Below, in pieces: positions 20,092 to 31,577 of a DNA stretch of 64,000 nucleotides. The first letter of the stretch is position 1, and each line of letters opens with the position of its first letter. The notes beneath the pieces are model-generated. The model saw only the letters and a program-made list of their open reading frames with translations, had not been told where the DNA came from and made no database searches. Source of the stretch: Nitrosomonas sp. sh817. GTDB taxonomy: Bacteria > Pseudomonadota > Gammaproteobacteria > Burkholderiales > Nitrosomonadaceae. Where the stretch lies: NCBI RefSeq assembly GCF_030908545.1, contig NZ_CP133083.1, positions 2,737,691 to 2,801,690 on the forward strand, read 5' to 3'. The position numbers were made by a program, and so were the translations under genes.

Positions 20092-21543
20092 TTACAATGA
20101 ATCAATACCTTGTCTTGTTTTCCATTCACCGACTTTGATAATTTTCATCGTATTGGTGCCGCCGGTTTTACCCACCGGTTCGCCGATGGTCATCACCATG
20201 ACATCGCCGTTACGCACCACACCTCGGCTGAGCAACTCCTGTTCGGCTAAATTCAGAATCTCTTCGGAATCATTCAATCCCGCGCCGAATTCCACCGGAT
20301 AAACACCACGGAAAAGGGTAACACGCCGGCGGGTTTCTTCATTCGGACTGAGCGCAAAAATCGGTACTTTGGAACTTCTGCGCGACATCAGCAATGCCGT
20401 CACGCCACTCTGCGTTAACGCCGCGATGGCGCGCACATGCAAGCCGCCAGCGGTATACATGGTCGCTCTGGCGATCGCTTCTTCAATCGAAGCCGGATTG
20501 ATGTTTTGCATACGCCGGTCGACGTTCACCAGGTATTCCTTTTCCGCTTCCAGACACACTCTGGCCATCGCTTCAACCGCTTCAACCGGATATTCGCCAG
20601 CGGCGGATTCTGCCGACAGCATCACCGCGTCGGTGCCATCCAGCACCGCGTTGGCCACGTCGGACACTTCCGCACGGGTAGGGATCGGATTGGTGATCAT
20701 GGATTCCATCATTTGCGTTGCCGTAATGACGGTTTTATTATTTGCCCGCGCCGAGCGGATCATACGCTTCTGCAGCGCGGGAACCGCCGCATCTCCCACT
20801 TCCACCGCCAAATCACCGCGCGCGACCATGATCGCATCGGAGGCATCGAGGATATCATCAAGCGCCAAGATCGCTTCCGAACGTTCAATCTTGGCCATAA
20901 CCATGCCTTTTCCGCCCGCTTCCAGCAGTAACGAGCGCGCTTGCCGGATATCGTCGCCTGAGCGTACGAACGACACCGCCAGATAATCCGCGCCAAATTC
21001 GGCGGCGGTCTTGATATCTTCGAAGTCTTTACTGGTCAACGCAGGTGCGCCCAATCCGCCGCCCTTGCGATTAATACCTTTATTATTGGACAAGATTCCG
21101 CCTTGTTCGACCACGCAAAATACTTGATGACCTTTCACGTGCGAAACACCCAGCACGATACGGCCATCATCCAACATCAGCGTGGCGCCGGTCTCCAGAT
21201 CGTTCGGCAGTTCCTTATAATCGAGACCGACTCTTTCTTGATTCCCTAACTCGCAAGTGGCATCCAGAATGAATTGATCGCCCACTTCCAGGCGGATCTT
21301 ACCGTGTTCAAACTTGCCGACCCGGATTTTCGGCCCTTGCAAATCGGCTAATACACCCACTGTAACGCCAGCAGCTCGCGCTATCGAACGTGTCATTTCG
21401 GCAAATTCTATATGCTGTTCCCGGGTACCATGGGAGAAGTTGATCCGAACAACATCGACACCGGCTCGGATCATGCGCTCCAGTATTTTAGGATTGCTGC
21501 AAGCAGGCCCCAGCGTCGCAACGATTTTCGTTCTTCGGATCAT
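20092..21543 (-). CDS. pyk: Pyruvate kinase
   Basis: Pyruvate kinase makes ATP and pyruvate from phosphoenolpyruvate. The 483-residue protein starts MIRRTKIVATLGPACSNP and carries MAKIERSEA (substrate Lys), MVARGDLAVEVG (metal-binding region) and ATQMMESMI, all typical. The alpha/beta C-terminal domain is complete. It begins 14 bases downstream of pgk, so lower glycolysis and Calvin-cycle genes are transcribed together. Confidence 0.97.
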   Translation of the reverse strand: MIRRTKIVATLGPACSNPKILERMIRAGVDVVRINFSHGTREQHIEFAEMTRSIARAAGVTVGVLADLQGPKIRVGKFEHGKIRLEVGDQFILDATCELGNQERVGLDYKELPNDLETGATLMLDDGRIVLGVSHVKGHQVFCVVEQGGILSNNKGINRKGGGLGAPALTSKDFEDIKTAAEFGADYLAVSFVRSGDDIRQARSLLLEAGGKGMVMAKIERSEAILALDDILDASDAIMVARGDLAVEVGDAAVPALQKRMIRSARANNKTVITATQMMESMITNPIPTRAEVSDVANAVLDGTDAVMLSAESAAGEYPVEAVEAMARVCLEAEKEYLVNVDRRMQNINPASIEEAIARATMYTAGGLHVRAIAALTQSGVTALLMSRRSSKVPIFALSPNEETRRRVTLFRGVYPVEFGAGLNDSEEILNLAEQELLSRGVVRNGDVMVMTIGEPVGKTGGTNTMKIIKVGEWKTRQGIDSL

Positions 21544-21557
21544 GTTCTTCCTGACGA

Positions 21558-22736
21558 TTATTTAGCACGCATTTCTAATATCTCGACTGCGGGCAATTTC
21601 TTGCCTTCCAGAAATTCCAGAAAAGCGCCGCCTGCGGTTGAAATATAAGAAACTTTGTCGTAGATATCATACTTTTGAATCGCCGCGATGGTATCACCGC
21701 CGCCAGCTAGCGTAAAAGCCTTGGTTTCCGCGATAGCTCTGGCTATTTTTTCGGTGCCGGCGCCAAATTGATCGAATTCAAACACACCCACAGGACCATT
21801 CCATACCACCGTTCCTGCTTTCATGATGATATCCACCAATTCTTGCGCGCTTTTCGGGCCGATATCGAAAATCATATCGTCATCCGCCACATTACCCGCG
21901 TCTTTCAATACTGCCGGTTCGTTCGCATCGAATTTTTTGCCGACGACAACATCGACCGCAACCGGGATCGAGGCATTGCGTTTCGCCATTTTCTCCATCA
22001 ACGCTTTGGCGGTCGGCACCAGATCATCTTCGCACAACGATTTACCGACATTTTTGCCGGTCGCCTTCAGGAAGGTATTGGCGATACCGCCGCCAACCAC
22101 CAGTTGATCGACTTTTTCGGATAACGATTCAAGCACCGTCAGTTTGGTGGAAACTTTTGAGCCGCCGACAATCGCCACCATTGGCCGTGCTGGACTCAAC
22201 AACGCTTTAGTCAACGCATCCAACTCTTCGGTCAGCAATATGCCTGCGCAAGCAGCCGGCGCATATTTCGCGATGCCATGTGTCGAAGCTTCCGCGCGGT
22301 GCGCAGTGCCGAATGCATCCATCACAAAAACATCGCATAATTTTGCGTATTTCTGCGAGGTTTCTTCAACGTTTTTCTTCTCGCCCTTGTTGAAACGGCA
22401 GTTTTCCAACACTACCAATTCTCCGGCAGCCAAATCGAAACCGCCGTCCACCCAATCCTTAATCAAACGAACGGGTTTTCCGAGGCGATCAGCAATATTA
22501 TCGGCAACCGGTTTCAGAGAATTTTCCTCAGTCCACACGCCTTCTTCGGGCCGCCCCAAGTGCGAGGTCACCATCACTTTAGCGCCTTGCCCGAGACAAT
22601 GGTTAATCGTTGCCATAGAGGCGGTAATACGGGCATCCGAGGTTACTTTGCCATCTTTGACAGGCACATTCAGATCGGCGCGTATAAATACGCGTTTACC
22701 TTTCAGATCAAGATCAACTAGTTTAATAACAGACAC
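21558..22736 (-). CDS. pgk: Phosphoglycerate kinase
   Basis: PGK interconverts 3-phosphoglycerate and 1,3-bisphosphoglycerate; in an autotroph it runs in the ATP-consuming direction. The 392-residue protein has [13 protein letters not shown] near the N-terminus, [11 protein letters not shown], a GGSKVSTK lysine motif, and the nucleotide site [10 protein letters not shown]. It lies between gap and pyk on the same strand, with a hairpin between gap and pgk. Confidence 0.97.
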   Translation of the reverse strand: MSVIKLVDLDLKGKRVFIRADLNVPVKDGKVTSDARITASMATINHCLGQGAKVMVTSHLGRPEEGVWTEENSLKPVADNIADRLGKPVRLIKDWVDGGFDLAAGELVVLENCRFNKGEKKNVEETSQKYAKLCDVFVMDAFGTAHRAEASTHGIAKYAPAACAGILLTEELDALTKALLSPARPMVAIVGGSKVSTKLTVLESLSEKVDQLVVGGGIANTFLKATGKNVGKSLCEDDLVPTAKALMEKMAKRNASIPVAVDVVVGKKFDANEPAVLKDAGNVADDDMIFDIGPKSAQELVDIIMKAGTVVWNGPVGVFEFDQFGAGTEKIARAIAETKAFTLAGGGDTIAAIQKYDIYDKVSYISTAGGAFLEFLEGKKLPAVEILEMRAK

Positions 22737-22766
22737 GGCAAACTCCAGAATTGTCTTTGAGAAAGT

Positions 22767-22794
22767 ATAAAGGATAGCAAACGCTATCCTTTAT
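22767..22794 (-). other. Intercistronic hairpin between gap and pgk
   Basis: ATAAAGGATAGC (22767-22778) and GCTATCCTTTAT (22783-22794) form a perfect 12-bp stem with a four-base loop, about 75 bases after the gap stop and 30 bases before the pgk start. There is no U tract, so an RNA-processing or stabilising role is more likely than termination. Confidence 0.65.
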
Positions 22795-22868
22795 GTTTTA
22801 ATGAATTAAAATTCAAAGCGGTGCGCAATCAGGATACAAACCACGATAACACCACTATCGGTACGAAA

Positions 22869-23909
<1,041 letters not shown>

Positions 23910-23948
23910 TCAAGTCAAACGAGCCATTGTGCTTAAAATGTTATTGAT

Positions 23949-25964
23949 TTAGAGAATGCTCTTAACCGTTTTGACGACATTCTCGACAGTGAAACCAAAA
24001 TGTTTAAACAGCACATCCGCCGGCGCCGATTCACCGAATGTATCGATACCCACTACTGCGCCGTCCAAGCCGACGTATTTACGCCAAAAATCGGTTACCC
24101 CCGCTTCGATGGCAACACGCTTGACGCCTTTTGGCAAAACACTCTCTTTATACGATGATTCCTGGCGATCGAATACATTAGTACACGGCATTGATACCAC
24201 GCGCACAAAAACGCCTTCATCAGCCAATGCCTTTTGCGCATTCATCGCCAAACCGACTTCGGAGCCGGTTGCGATCAATACCGCTTGCGGCTTGCCGTTA
24301 CTTGCTTCCGACAATACGTAACCGCCCTTATCGATCAGCTTGACGGTTGCCGCATCGCGTTTTTGGAACGGTAAGTTCTGGCGGCTGAATATCAAGGTTG
24401 AAGGGCCGTTTTTACGCTCAATCGCGCGCGCCCACGAAACCGTGGATTCCACGGTATCGCAAGGACGCCATACATCCATATTGGGAATGTAACGCAACGT
24501 CGCCGTTTGTTCGACCGGTTGGTGCGTTGGGCCGTCTTCACCCAAACCGATGGAATCGTGCGTAAAGACAAAAATATTGCGAATCTTCATCAATGCCGCC
24601 ATACGCAATGCGTTGCGGGCATATTCCGAGAACATCAGAAAGGTCGCGCCGTAAGGAATCAAGCCACCATGCAGTGACAATCCGTTCATCATGGCACTCA
24701 TGCCGAATTCGCGCACACCGTAGTACACATAGTTGCCGCCGTTATTTTTACCAATTCCTTTGGAACCCGACCACAATGTCAGATTCGAGCCCGCAAGATC
24801 GGCGGAACCGCCGATCAATTCAGGCAATACCGGCGCAAGTGCTTCAATCGCATTTTGTGAAGCTTTCCGGCTGGCAATGGTTTCTGCTTTGGCGTCGATC
24901 TGGTTAACGACACTTTCGACATGACTCTGCCAGTTAGCCGGCAGCTCGCCAGCCATGCGGCGATTGAATTCCGCTGCTTCTACCGGATATTTCCCGGCAT
25001 ACTCTGCAAATTTCTCATTCCATTCGGTTTCCAGCTTTTGCCCTTTCGCTCTGGCATCCCACGCACTGTAGACTTCTTGGGGAATTTCAAAAGGCGGATG
25101 ATGCCAGCCGATATGCGGACGCGCCGCAGCGATTTCCGCATCGCCCAGAGCCGCGCCGTGAACGGAGTGGGTATTGGCCATGTTCGGCGATCCCATGCCG
25201 ATGACTGTCTTGCAGCAAATCATCGTCGGTTTGTCGTTGACTTTCTTAGCGGCTTCAATCGCTGCTTCGATCGCTACCGGATCATGACCATTAACATCGG
25301 GCACCACATGCCATCCGTAAGACTCGAAGCGCTTCGGCGTATCATCGGTAAACCAGCCTTCTACATGGCCGTCAATGGAAATGCCATTATCGTCGTAAAA
25401 ACAGATCAACTTGCCTAGACCCAATGTTCCCGCAAGCGAACAGGCTTCGTGAGAAACCCCTTCCATCATGCAACCGTCACCCAGGAACACATAAGTATAG
25501 TGATCAACAATATTGTATCCAGGCCGGTTAAATTCGGCAGCCAGCACTTTTTCCGCCAGCGCCATGCCCACTGCATTGGTAATTCCTTGACCGAGAGGAC
25601 CGGTGGTTGTCTCTACCCCAGGGGTATAGCCATATTCCGGGTGTCCGGGCGTTTTAGAATGAAATTGCCGGAACTTCTTGATTTCTTCCATCGGCAGATC
25701 GTAGCCGGTCAAATGCAGTAATGCATAAATCAGCATGGAACCATGCCCGTTCGATAGAATGAAACGATCGCGATCAGCCCACTGCGGATTGCCAGGATTA
25801 TGACGCAGGTGATGAATCCACAGCACCTCAGCAATTTCAGCCATACCCATCGGCATACCGGGGTGACCGGAATTGGCTTTTTGCACGGCATCCATCGCCA
25901 ATGCGCGAATCGCACTGGTTAAGTTTCTAAATACCGGCGCGTCAAAATCCTTAAATGTCCCCAT
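23949..25964 (-). CDS. tkt: Transketolase
   Basis: Transketolase moves two-carbon units between sugar phosphates in the Calvin and pentose phosphate cycles, using thiamine diphosphate. The 671-residue protein has [16 protein letters not shown], the ThDP/Mg motif [13 protein letters not shown] near residue 155, and [14 protein letters not shown] in the pyrimidine domain. GGGAG lies nine bases before the ATG. It heads the tkt-gap-pgk-pyk-fba row. No RuBisCO or cbbR gene is in the window. Confidence 0.97.
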   Translation of the reverse strand: MGTFKDFDAPVFRNLTSAIRALAMDAVQKANSGHPGMPMGMAEIAEVLWIHHLRHNPGNPQWADRDRFILSNGHGSMLIYALLHLTGYDLPMEEIKKFRQFHSKTPGHPEYGYTPGVETTTGPLGQGITNAVGMALAEKVLAAEFNRPGYNIVDHYTYVFLGDGCMMEGVSHEACSLAGTLGLGKLICFYDDNGISIDGHVEGWFTDDTPKRFESYGWHVVPDVNGHDPVAIEAAIEAAKKVNDKPTMICCKTVIGMGSPNMANTHSVHGAALGDAEIAAARPHIGWHHPPFEIPQEVYSAWDARAKGQKLETEWNEKFAEYAGKYPVEAAEFNRRMAGELPANWQSHVESVVNQIDAKAETIASRKASQNAIEALAPVLPELIGGSADLAGSNLTLWSGSKGIGKNNGGNYVYYGVREFGMSAMMNGLSLHGGLIPYGATFLMFSEYARNALRMAALMKIRNIFVFTHDSIGLGEDGPTHQPVEQTATLRYIPNMDVWRPCDTVESTVSWARAIERKNGPSTLIFSRQNLPFQKRDAATVKLIDKGGYVLSEASNGKPQAVLIATGSEVGLAMNAQKALADEGVFVRVVSMPCTNVFDRQESSYKESVLPKGVKRVAIEAGVTDFWRKYVGLDGAVVGIDTFGESAPADVLFKHFGFTVENVVKTVKSIL

Positions 25965-26100
25965 CGATGCTAACTCCCTAATATTTTCAAAAAACGATAT
26001 AAAAGCGCGTATTATCGCTTAAGAAGCGGGAGATCACAACCATGGGAAAGCAAATTACACTTAAAAGCAATTTGCGTAACAAGCTCATTCCTTGATGGAA

Positions 26101-27363
26101 TCAATTACCGCGCAATTTGATACCCAGCAATTTAATTTTCCGGTAAAGATGGGTTCTTTCCAGCCCGGCACGTTCGGCAACGCGCGTCATATTGCCATTT
26201 TCTTGGTCAATCAATCTTTCAAAATAAGTTTTCTCAAACAAATCACGGGCTTCTCGCAGTGATAAATCCAAGGGAATTTCGGGCGCAACCGATGTGGAAG
26301 AAGACTCCGGAAAAACCATCGCTTGTTGTACCGCTTCCGCCGAGATCTCATCACCAGAACATGTCAGCGCTAACGAATGCACTACGCCCGTCAGCTGCGT
26401 CAGATTGCCCGGCCAATCATAATTCCGCAGACAGTTGAGCGCTGCAGTACTAAACTGCAGCGCGGAGGGCGCCTCACCCGATTCCGCGAAACGCGATAAA
26501 ATTTGACCGGCCAATTCCGGAATATCCTCGCGATGCGCTCTCAATGCGGGAATACCGATGCTTAAGCTGCTCAAAACTTCGTATAACTTGGGATGATAAG
26601 TACCTTGCGCGGTCAATTCCGCCAGCGGCTGGGACGTTGCGCAAATGAGCCGCACGTTATACTTCTCAAGTTTACTCAGCAGTAACAACAGGCCTTTTTG
26701 CGCCAGCTTACTGATTTCGCCGACATCTTTCAGAAAGAGTAAACCGCCTCTTGCCAGCTCCAGTAAATCCAGCGGCGATTCCGCCAGCGATGTCAGGTTT
26801 TCAGGCTCCACCCATGGCGTATTCGGTCGGTGCAAAAACCGGGCGCATATCTCGGCTCCCACGCCGGGTTCGCCCATGAGCAGCACCGGCGTTTTCAAAT
26901 TGGCAACTTGCTCCAGCCTTCTTCTAAGGTCGGCAATCAAAGGTCCTTTACCTAAACTGGCAAGAGAAAGCGCCGACTGATGCTTATTCTGCCCGCCTCG
27001 TAATGCTTTACTGACAGTGCTGAGCAATTTCTGCAGCGGAATCGGTTTTTCCAAATAACCAAATGCACCGATGCGGGTAGCCTCAACCGCGGTATCAATG
27101 GTTCCATGTCCCGACATCATGATCACCGGCATCGTCAGCATACCGTTGCTCGCCCATTCTTTTAACAAGGTAATGCCATCGGTGTCGGGCATCCATATAT
27201 CCAACAGCACCAGATCCGGACGAGTCTGGCTTCTCCATACCCGGGCTTGCTCGGCATTTTCCGCCAGTGCCACCCGGTATCCTTCATCGCGCAAAATTTC
27301 AGATAGCAGTTCGCGTATGCCAATTTCGTCGTCAACAATCAAAATAGTATTGTTAGTTATCAT
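26101..27363 (-). CDS. ntrX: NtrX-family response regulator with degenerate AAA+ domain
   Basis: The N-terminal receiver is intact (D11-D12, phosphoacceptor D55 in LLDIWMPDTDG, K106 in YLEKP), and a Fis-type helix-turn-helix ends the 420-residue protein (NMTRVAERAGLERTHLYRKI). The central sigma-54 AAA+ domain is degenerate: the Walker A place reads GEPGVGAE (164-171) with Ala for the catalytic Lys, the Walker B place reads GGLLFLKD (206-213) instead of GGTLFLDE, and the GAFTGA loop is missing, with only about 35 residues between the two Walker motifs. It therefore probably does not drive sigma-54 open-complex formation and may act as a DNA-binding regulator. The partner kinase gene is directly upstream. 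Confidence 0.88.
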   Translation of the reverse strand: MITNNTILIVDDEIGIRELLSEILRDEGYRVALAENAEQARVWRSQTRPDLVLLDIWMPDTDGITLLKEWASNGMLTMPVIMMSGHGTIDTAVEATRIGAFGYLEKPIPLQKLLSTVSKALRGGQNKHQSALSLASLGKGPLIADLRRRLEQVANLKTPVLLMGEPGVGAEICARFLHRPNTPWVEPENLTSLAESPLDLLELARGGLLFLKDVGEISKLAQKGLLLLLSKLEKYNVRLICATSQPLAELTAQGTYHPKLYEVLSSLSIGIPALRAHREDIPELAGQILSRFAESGEAPSALQFSTAALNCLRNYDWPGNLTQLTGVVHSLALTCSGDEISAEAVQQAMVFPESSSTSVAPEIPLDLSLREARDLFEKTYFERLIDQENGNMTRVAERAGLERTHLYRKIKLLGIKLRGN

Positions 27364-27512
27364 TTACAGTTTCTCCGCATCCGAAATCTAATCAGCTTAT
27401 CTCCAACTGTCAAATTTCACGATCACTCGCAAATTCACATTTTCAGCACTAAAGATTCCCGGATGCGATGATTTCATTGACCGTTTCTATTTTTAGCGAG
27501 TTATTTCCGTTT

Positions 27513-29690
27513 CTAACTATGTGTCAATTTACTGTTTCCGATTGCATGGTTTTTTTCGATCGCCGGCAGAATAATCGAAATTTGCGCGCCGTGCGGCTTG
27601 ACGTTTTCAATATGAATCAATCCTTCATGTTCCTCAACGATTTTTTTGACGATCGGCAACCCCAGACCGGTTCCCTTAAGCTTTGTGGTCACATAGGGCT
27701 CAAACACCCGGGCTTTGATTTCGTCGGAAAAACCGCAACCGTTATCACGCACACTCAATTGCACGCCGCCATGGACCGCTTCAGTTTTCACCGTAATTAA
27801 TGGCTCTGGTTCATCAAGCAGCGCATCTTGCGCATTTTGCAGCAAATTGTGCAGCACTTGCCGCAACTGCGCTGAATCCCCTTTAACCGCCGGCAAATCT
27901 TCGGTCAATTCTTGCCGGATTTGGATATGCTTGCTTGTCTCCGAAGCCATGCTCGCGGTTTCGTACAGTGACAAAACTTCCCGCACCAGCCGGTTGAAAT
28001 CAAGCTGGCGCAACTCCAGTTCCGGAACGCGCGCATACTGGCTAAATTCATTGACCATCCTTTTAAGCGCTTCCACCTGATTGACAATCGTTTCGGTGGA
28101 ACGCCTCAATATCTTCGCATCTTCCTCACCGAGTTTATTGATCAATTTATGTTGTACCCGCTCGGCGGAAAGTTGAATGGGCGTTAAAGGATTTTTTATT
28201 TCGTGCGCAAGCCGGCGCGCCACCTCTCCCCAAGCTACAGCACGCTGAACTTGCAAAAGATTGGTAATGTCATCAAAAACCACCACGCCGCCGCCGCCCG
28301 ATAGTTTGGGTAATCGCGTACCTCTCAAAAGCAAAACCTGATTGTGACCATCCTCTGAGCGCGTCAATTGGCGCTGCCAAACACCAAGTTCTTCGGAATT
28401 AAATCCCTCCCGGATTTCCGCAACCAACGCATCGAGCCGCGGCTCTTTGCCCACGCATCCTTCAATAATTGAACCATCCAGACTGATTAATGGCACCTGC
28501 AAAATTTTTTCCGCGCTTCGATTCGCTTTAGACAAAACCAACTGTCCATCAAACACCAGCACACCGGATGAAAGATTGGCCAGAATACTCTCCAAATGCG
28601 CGCGCGCGCTTTCGACCGCCTGTTGATTATGCTGAGCCGCCGCGCGCGCTTCTTCAAGCTGCTGCGTCATCAAGTTAAACGACTCCGTCAGCACACCCAA
28701 TTCGTCCCTGCTCTGAACCAAATGACGGCGGCTGTAGTCACCTTGCGCGATCGCACGCGTGCCTTCCGCCAACATGCCGAGCGGCGCGCTCAATCTTTCA
28801 CTCAACAGCGAAGCGGATGCTAACGCCGAAAATAGCGATAGCAACAATGCCAATGTCAGCGTAACGCTGTATAACCGGGTTAATCCTTGCCGGGACAAAG
28901 AAAGCTCTTGATAATCCTGATAACCTGCCTGCACGCGTTCAGCATCCTTGGCCAATTGCCGCGGGACCGGCTGCAATAGCTGCAACATGCGGATATCTTC
29001 CTCCAGGCTCAATACATTAACCGGAGAAACCACCCGCAGATACAGGCCTTTATCGGGAACCGACTCGATTGCGCTATAAGCCTTTTGAATTCTGATATGA
29101 CGCATGGCCGCTGCATTAGGCGCATCCGGAAACAATGCCGAATTGCTGTCGCTGGAAAAAGCGATTACCTTGCCATCCTGATTGAACAGCGTTGCCTCTT
29201 CCACTTGCGATTGCAATAATAGCTCGTTCAGTACCAGCAACGGCGGATTAGAGGATTCCGTCAGAATCAGCGCGGTTGTCTGCGCTTTCTTTTGCAGCTC
29301 GGCCAATAAATTCTCGAGCATGGTATGCCCGAGATTCAAGCCGCCTTCCAGCGCCCGGTCGACTTTCACGTCGAACCAAGACTCAATGCTCTTTTCGAGA
29401 AATTGCACCGACACGGCATAAACCAAAGCTCCGGGCAATATCGCCATCAATGAGAAAATCAGCATTAAGCGAAGCGCCAGCCTGGAACCGAATACACCCG
29501 ACTTCAGCCGCCGCCTGAACCGCCACATCAAAAATCCCACGATCACCATGAGAAACAATACAAAGGCAATATTAATAACGAGCAGCAAGCGGTATTTCCG
29601 CTCGAAGAACTCGGTATTGGCACCGGCTGTGGCTAGCAGGAAAAGCATCACGGCTCCCAGCCCTGCTCCCACAATCAGCACGTATTTCAT
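27513..29690 (-). CDS. ntrY: NtrY-family sensor histidine kinase
   Basis: A 725-residue membrane kinase. Transmembrane helices lie near residues 3-22, 34-54, 75-95 and 285-305, followed by a HAMP segment, a PAS domain (LESILANLSSGVLVFDG), HisKA with the phosphorylated His in RRLAHEIKNPLTPIQLSAER, and an HATPase domain with VRDNGCGFSDE and KGTGLGLPIVKKI. This is the NtrY arrangement, associated with nitrogen or redox signalling. Its start overlaps the DUF4390 gene's end and it is upstream of ntrX. Signal unknown. Confidence 0.92.
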   Translation of the reverse strand: MKYVLIVGAGLGAVMLFLLATAGANTEFFERKYRLLLVINIAFVLFLMVIVGFLMWRFRRRLKSGVFGSRLALRLMLIFSLMAILPGALVYAVSVQFLEKSIESWFDVKVDRALEGGLNLGHTMLENLLAELQKKAQTTALILTESSNPPLLVLNELLLQSQVEEATLFNQDGKVIAFSSDSNSALFPDAPNAAAMRHIRIQKAYSAIESVPDKGLYLRVVSPVNVLSLEEDIRMLQLLQPVPRQLAKDAERVQAGYQDYQELSLSRQGLTRLYSVTLTLALLLSLFSALASASLLSERLSAPLGMLAEGTRAIAQGDYSRRHLVQSRDELGVLTESFNLMTQQLEEARAAAQHNQQAVESARAHLESILANLSSGVLVFDGQLVLSKANRSAEKILQVPLISLDGSIIEGCVGKEPRLDALVAEIREGFNSEELGVWQRQLTRSEDGHNQVLLLRGTRLPKLSGGGGVVVFDDITNLLQVQRAVAWGEVARRLAHEIKNPLTPIQLSAERVQHKLINKLGEEDAKILRRSTETIVNQVEALKRMVNEFSQYARVPELELRQLDFNRLVREVLSLYETASMASETSKHIQIRQELTEDLPAVKGDSAQLRQVLHNLLQNAQDALLDEPEPLITVKTEAVHGGVQLSVRDNGCGFSDEIKARVFEPYVTTKLKGTGLGLPIVKKIVEEHEGLIHIENVKPHGAQISIILPAIEKNHAIGNSKLTHS

Positions 29691-30322
29691 TACCGGTCCT
29701 TATAGTCGAACGGCTGTTCCGGCACCGGCAGCTTCATGCGCCATTCCAGTTTCTCCGAGCGCAAATTCCATTGACTGGAACCAAGCGCTTCGATCTGGAA
29801 TGGTTTAGGCATACGCGTCAGGTCGAGCCAAATTCGTATCGACGCAATATAATCAGCATCCTGTTTCAACTCGGCTTTGACAGTCACCGGATAGTCCCGC
29901 AATTGCCCCAATGCCTGTAAAGCTTCTCTCAAAGAGTTATAGCTTTGTGCGAATGAAGGATGATTTAAATGATATTGCCGTGTAAGCGCATAGTAGCGAA
30001 GCCCGACACGGTATTTACTGCGCGCGACTTCCTCGTTCAACCAATACCAGCGTGAATCAATCAAACTGAATTTCGTTACAAAATAAAGCACGATGCCTTT
30101 CTCGAGCGCTTGCTCCAAAGTCGCATTCAGCGTGATTTCAGAGTCCAGGCTCATTTCATAACCCCTATCAGTCGCCGACAAACTGAAGGATCTGATTTGA
30201 ATGCTTTCTGCTTGAGCAATAGCCATCGGAAGCAGCAACAGTACCAGCAATTGCACAAGCAGCCGTACGATCTGCGACAGCCCTCCCTTTTGACAAGAGT
30301 CAGTTTTTTTGCAGCAAGGCAT
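29690..30322 (-). CDS. DUF4390 family exported protein
   Basis: A protein of about 210 residues with a signal-peptide-like segment (LLVQLLVLLLLPMAIAQA) and then a mature part of unknown function. SIQIRSFSLSATDRGYEMSLDSEITL, WYWLNEEVARSKYRVGLRYYALTRQY and a C-terminal SEKLEWRMKLPVPE are recognisable as DUF4390, which sits almost always between rsmB and ntrY in betaproteobacteria. The start is uncertain: ATG codons at 30322, 30334 and 30337 are possible, and all lie near the rsmB end. No enzyme motif is visible. Confidence 0.8.
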   Translation of the reverse strand: MPCCKKTDSCQKGGLSQIVRLLVQLLVLLLLPMAIAQAESIQIRSFSLSATDRGYEMSLDSEITLNATLEQALEKGIVLYFVTKFSLIDSRWYWLNEEVARSKYRVGLRYYALTRQYHLNHPSFAQSYNSLREALQALGQLRDYPVTVKAELKQDADYIASIRIWLDLTRMPKPFQIEALGSSQWNLRSEKLEWRMKLPVPEQPFDYKDR

Positions 30323-31577
30323 AAAAAAAACCATCATGTTGAGTATTCGGTAACAGTTGGCCATCGACCGGGATTTCCCCACCTAACGGCAACAAGCGCG
30401 CATCAGGATGTGATTTAAGGAACTTCTCGATCTGGTTGATATTTTCTTCAGCAAAAATTGAGCAAGTCACATAAAGCAACTTACCATCCTTATTTAAAAT
30501 TTTCCACAATGCATTCAAAATTGATCGCTGCGTTTTTACAAACTTGACCAAATCACTCTCGCGGCGCAACCATTTGATATCGGGATGACGGCGCACCACA
30601 CCGGATGCGGAACACGGCACATCCGCCAAGATCCGGTCGTAGCACCGCCCATCCCACCAGTCACTGGTTTTTTCAGCATCTCCGCAGACTAAATGTTCAG
30701 CAGTCAACTGCAAGCGTTCAAGATTCTGCCGGACCTGTTCGAGCCTCGATGCGTCATTATCCAATATCGTCAGCGATACACTGGCGGATTCCAGTAAATG
30801 CATGCTCTTTCCGCCGGGCGCAGCGCAAGCATCCAGCACCCGCATTCCATCCCGCACATCCAGAAGCGGCGCCGCCCGCTGAGCACCGGCATCTTGCACG
30901 CTGACCCAACCTTCGGTGAAACCGGGTAATTGCTCCACCACAAGCGGCCGCTCCAATTGCACGGTATTGGATCCAAGCCATTGCGCTTGTATCGCATTCC
31001 CGGCCAGCAGCCGGCAATAATCGTCTACCGGAATCTTGCGCTGATTCACTCGCAAGGTCATGGGCGGACGTTGATTGCTTGCTTCCAAAATAGTTTGAAA
31101 GTTGTGCGGATATTGCTGACGTAATTTGCCGATCCACCATTGCGGGTGAGAATAACGTCCGGTATCTCCAGCTGCCGCTTGCTCCACCAGGGATTCGCGC
31201 TGCCGGATGAAATTGCGCAATACCGCATTCACCAACCCTTGCATTCCCTTTCCACCGGCCAATAGCCGGGATGCCGAAACAGCCTGATCAACGATGACAT
31301 GGGGCTGAGTCTTGCTGTAAAGCAACTGATATAAGCTTACCAACAAAAGGCGGGTTAAACATTTATCATGAAGTGGTTTTGTTAGCAAAGCATTCAAAAT
31401 GGCTTCCAGTTGCCCGTAAAAGCGCAACACACCATAACTAAAATCCTGAATGGCGCCTTTTTGTTGCTTGGATAACGCCGGATCTGCGCGCCAGAGATTC
31501 ACCAAAACTTCGGTCAAACTCGCCCCGGCCATTACTTTCCCGACTATGGATGCTGCAGCCAATTGTGTTTTAATCAT
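30300..31577 (-). CDS. rsmB: 16S rRNA (cytosine-967-C5)-methyltransferase RsmB
   Basis: RsmB methylates C967 of 16S rRNA. It has the N-terminal NusB-like domain (residues about 1-130) and a SAM-dependent domain with LDACAAPGGKSMHLL, the DVPCSASGVVRRHPD motif, and the catalytic Cys in LLYVTCSIFAEEN. I start at the ATG at 31577, where homology begins; this overlaps the fmt end by eight bases. Its end overlaps the DUF4390 start. Confidence 0.95.
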   Translation of the reverse strand: MIKTQLAAASIVGKVMAGASLTEVLVNLWRADPALSKQQKGAIQDFSYGVLRFYGQLEAILNALLTKPLHDKCLTRLLLVSLYQLLYSKTQPHVIVDQAVSASRLLAGGKGMQGLVNAVLRNFIRQRESLVEQAAAGDTGRYSHPQWWIGKLRQQYPHNFQTILEASNQRPPMTLRVNQRKIPVDDYCRLLAGNAIQAQWLGSNTVQLERPLVVEQLPGFTEGWVSVQDAGAQRAAPLLDVRDGMRVLDACAAPGGKSMHLLESASVSLTILDNDASRLEQVRQNLERLQLTAEHLVCGDAEKTSDWWDGRCYDRILADVPCSASGVVRRHPDIKWLRRESDLVKFVKTQRSILNALWKILNKDGKLLYVTCSIFAEENINQIEKFLKSHPDARLLPLGGEIPVDGQLLPNTQHDGFFYALLQKN

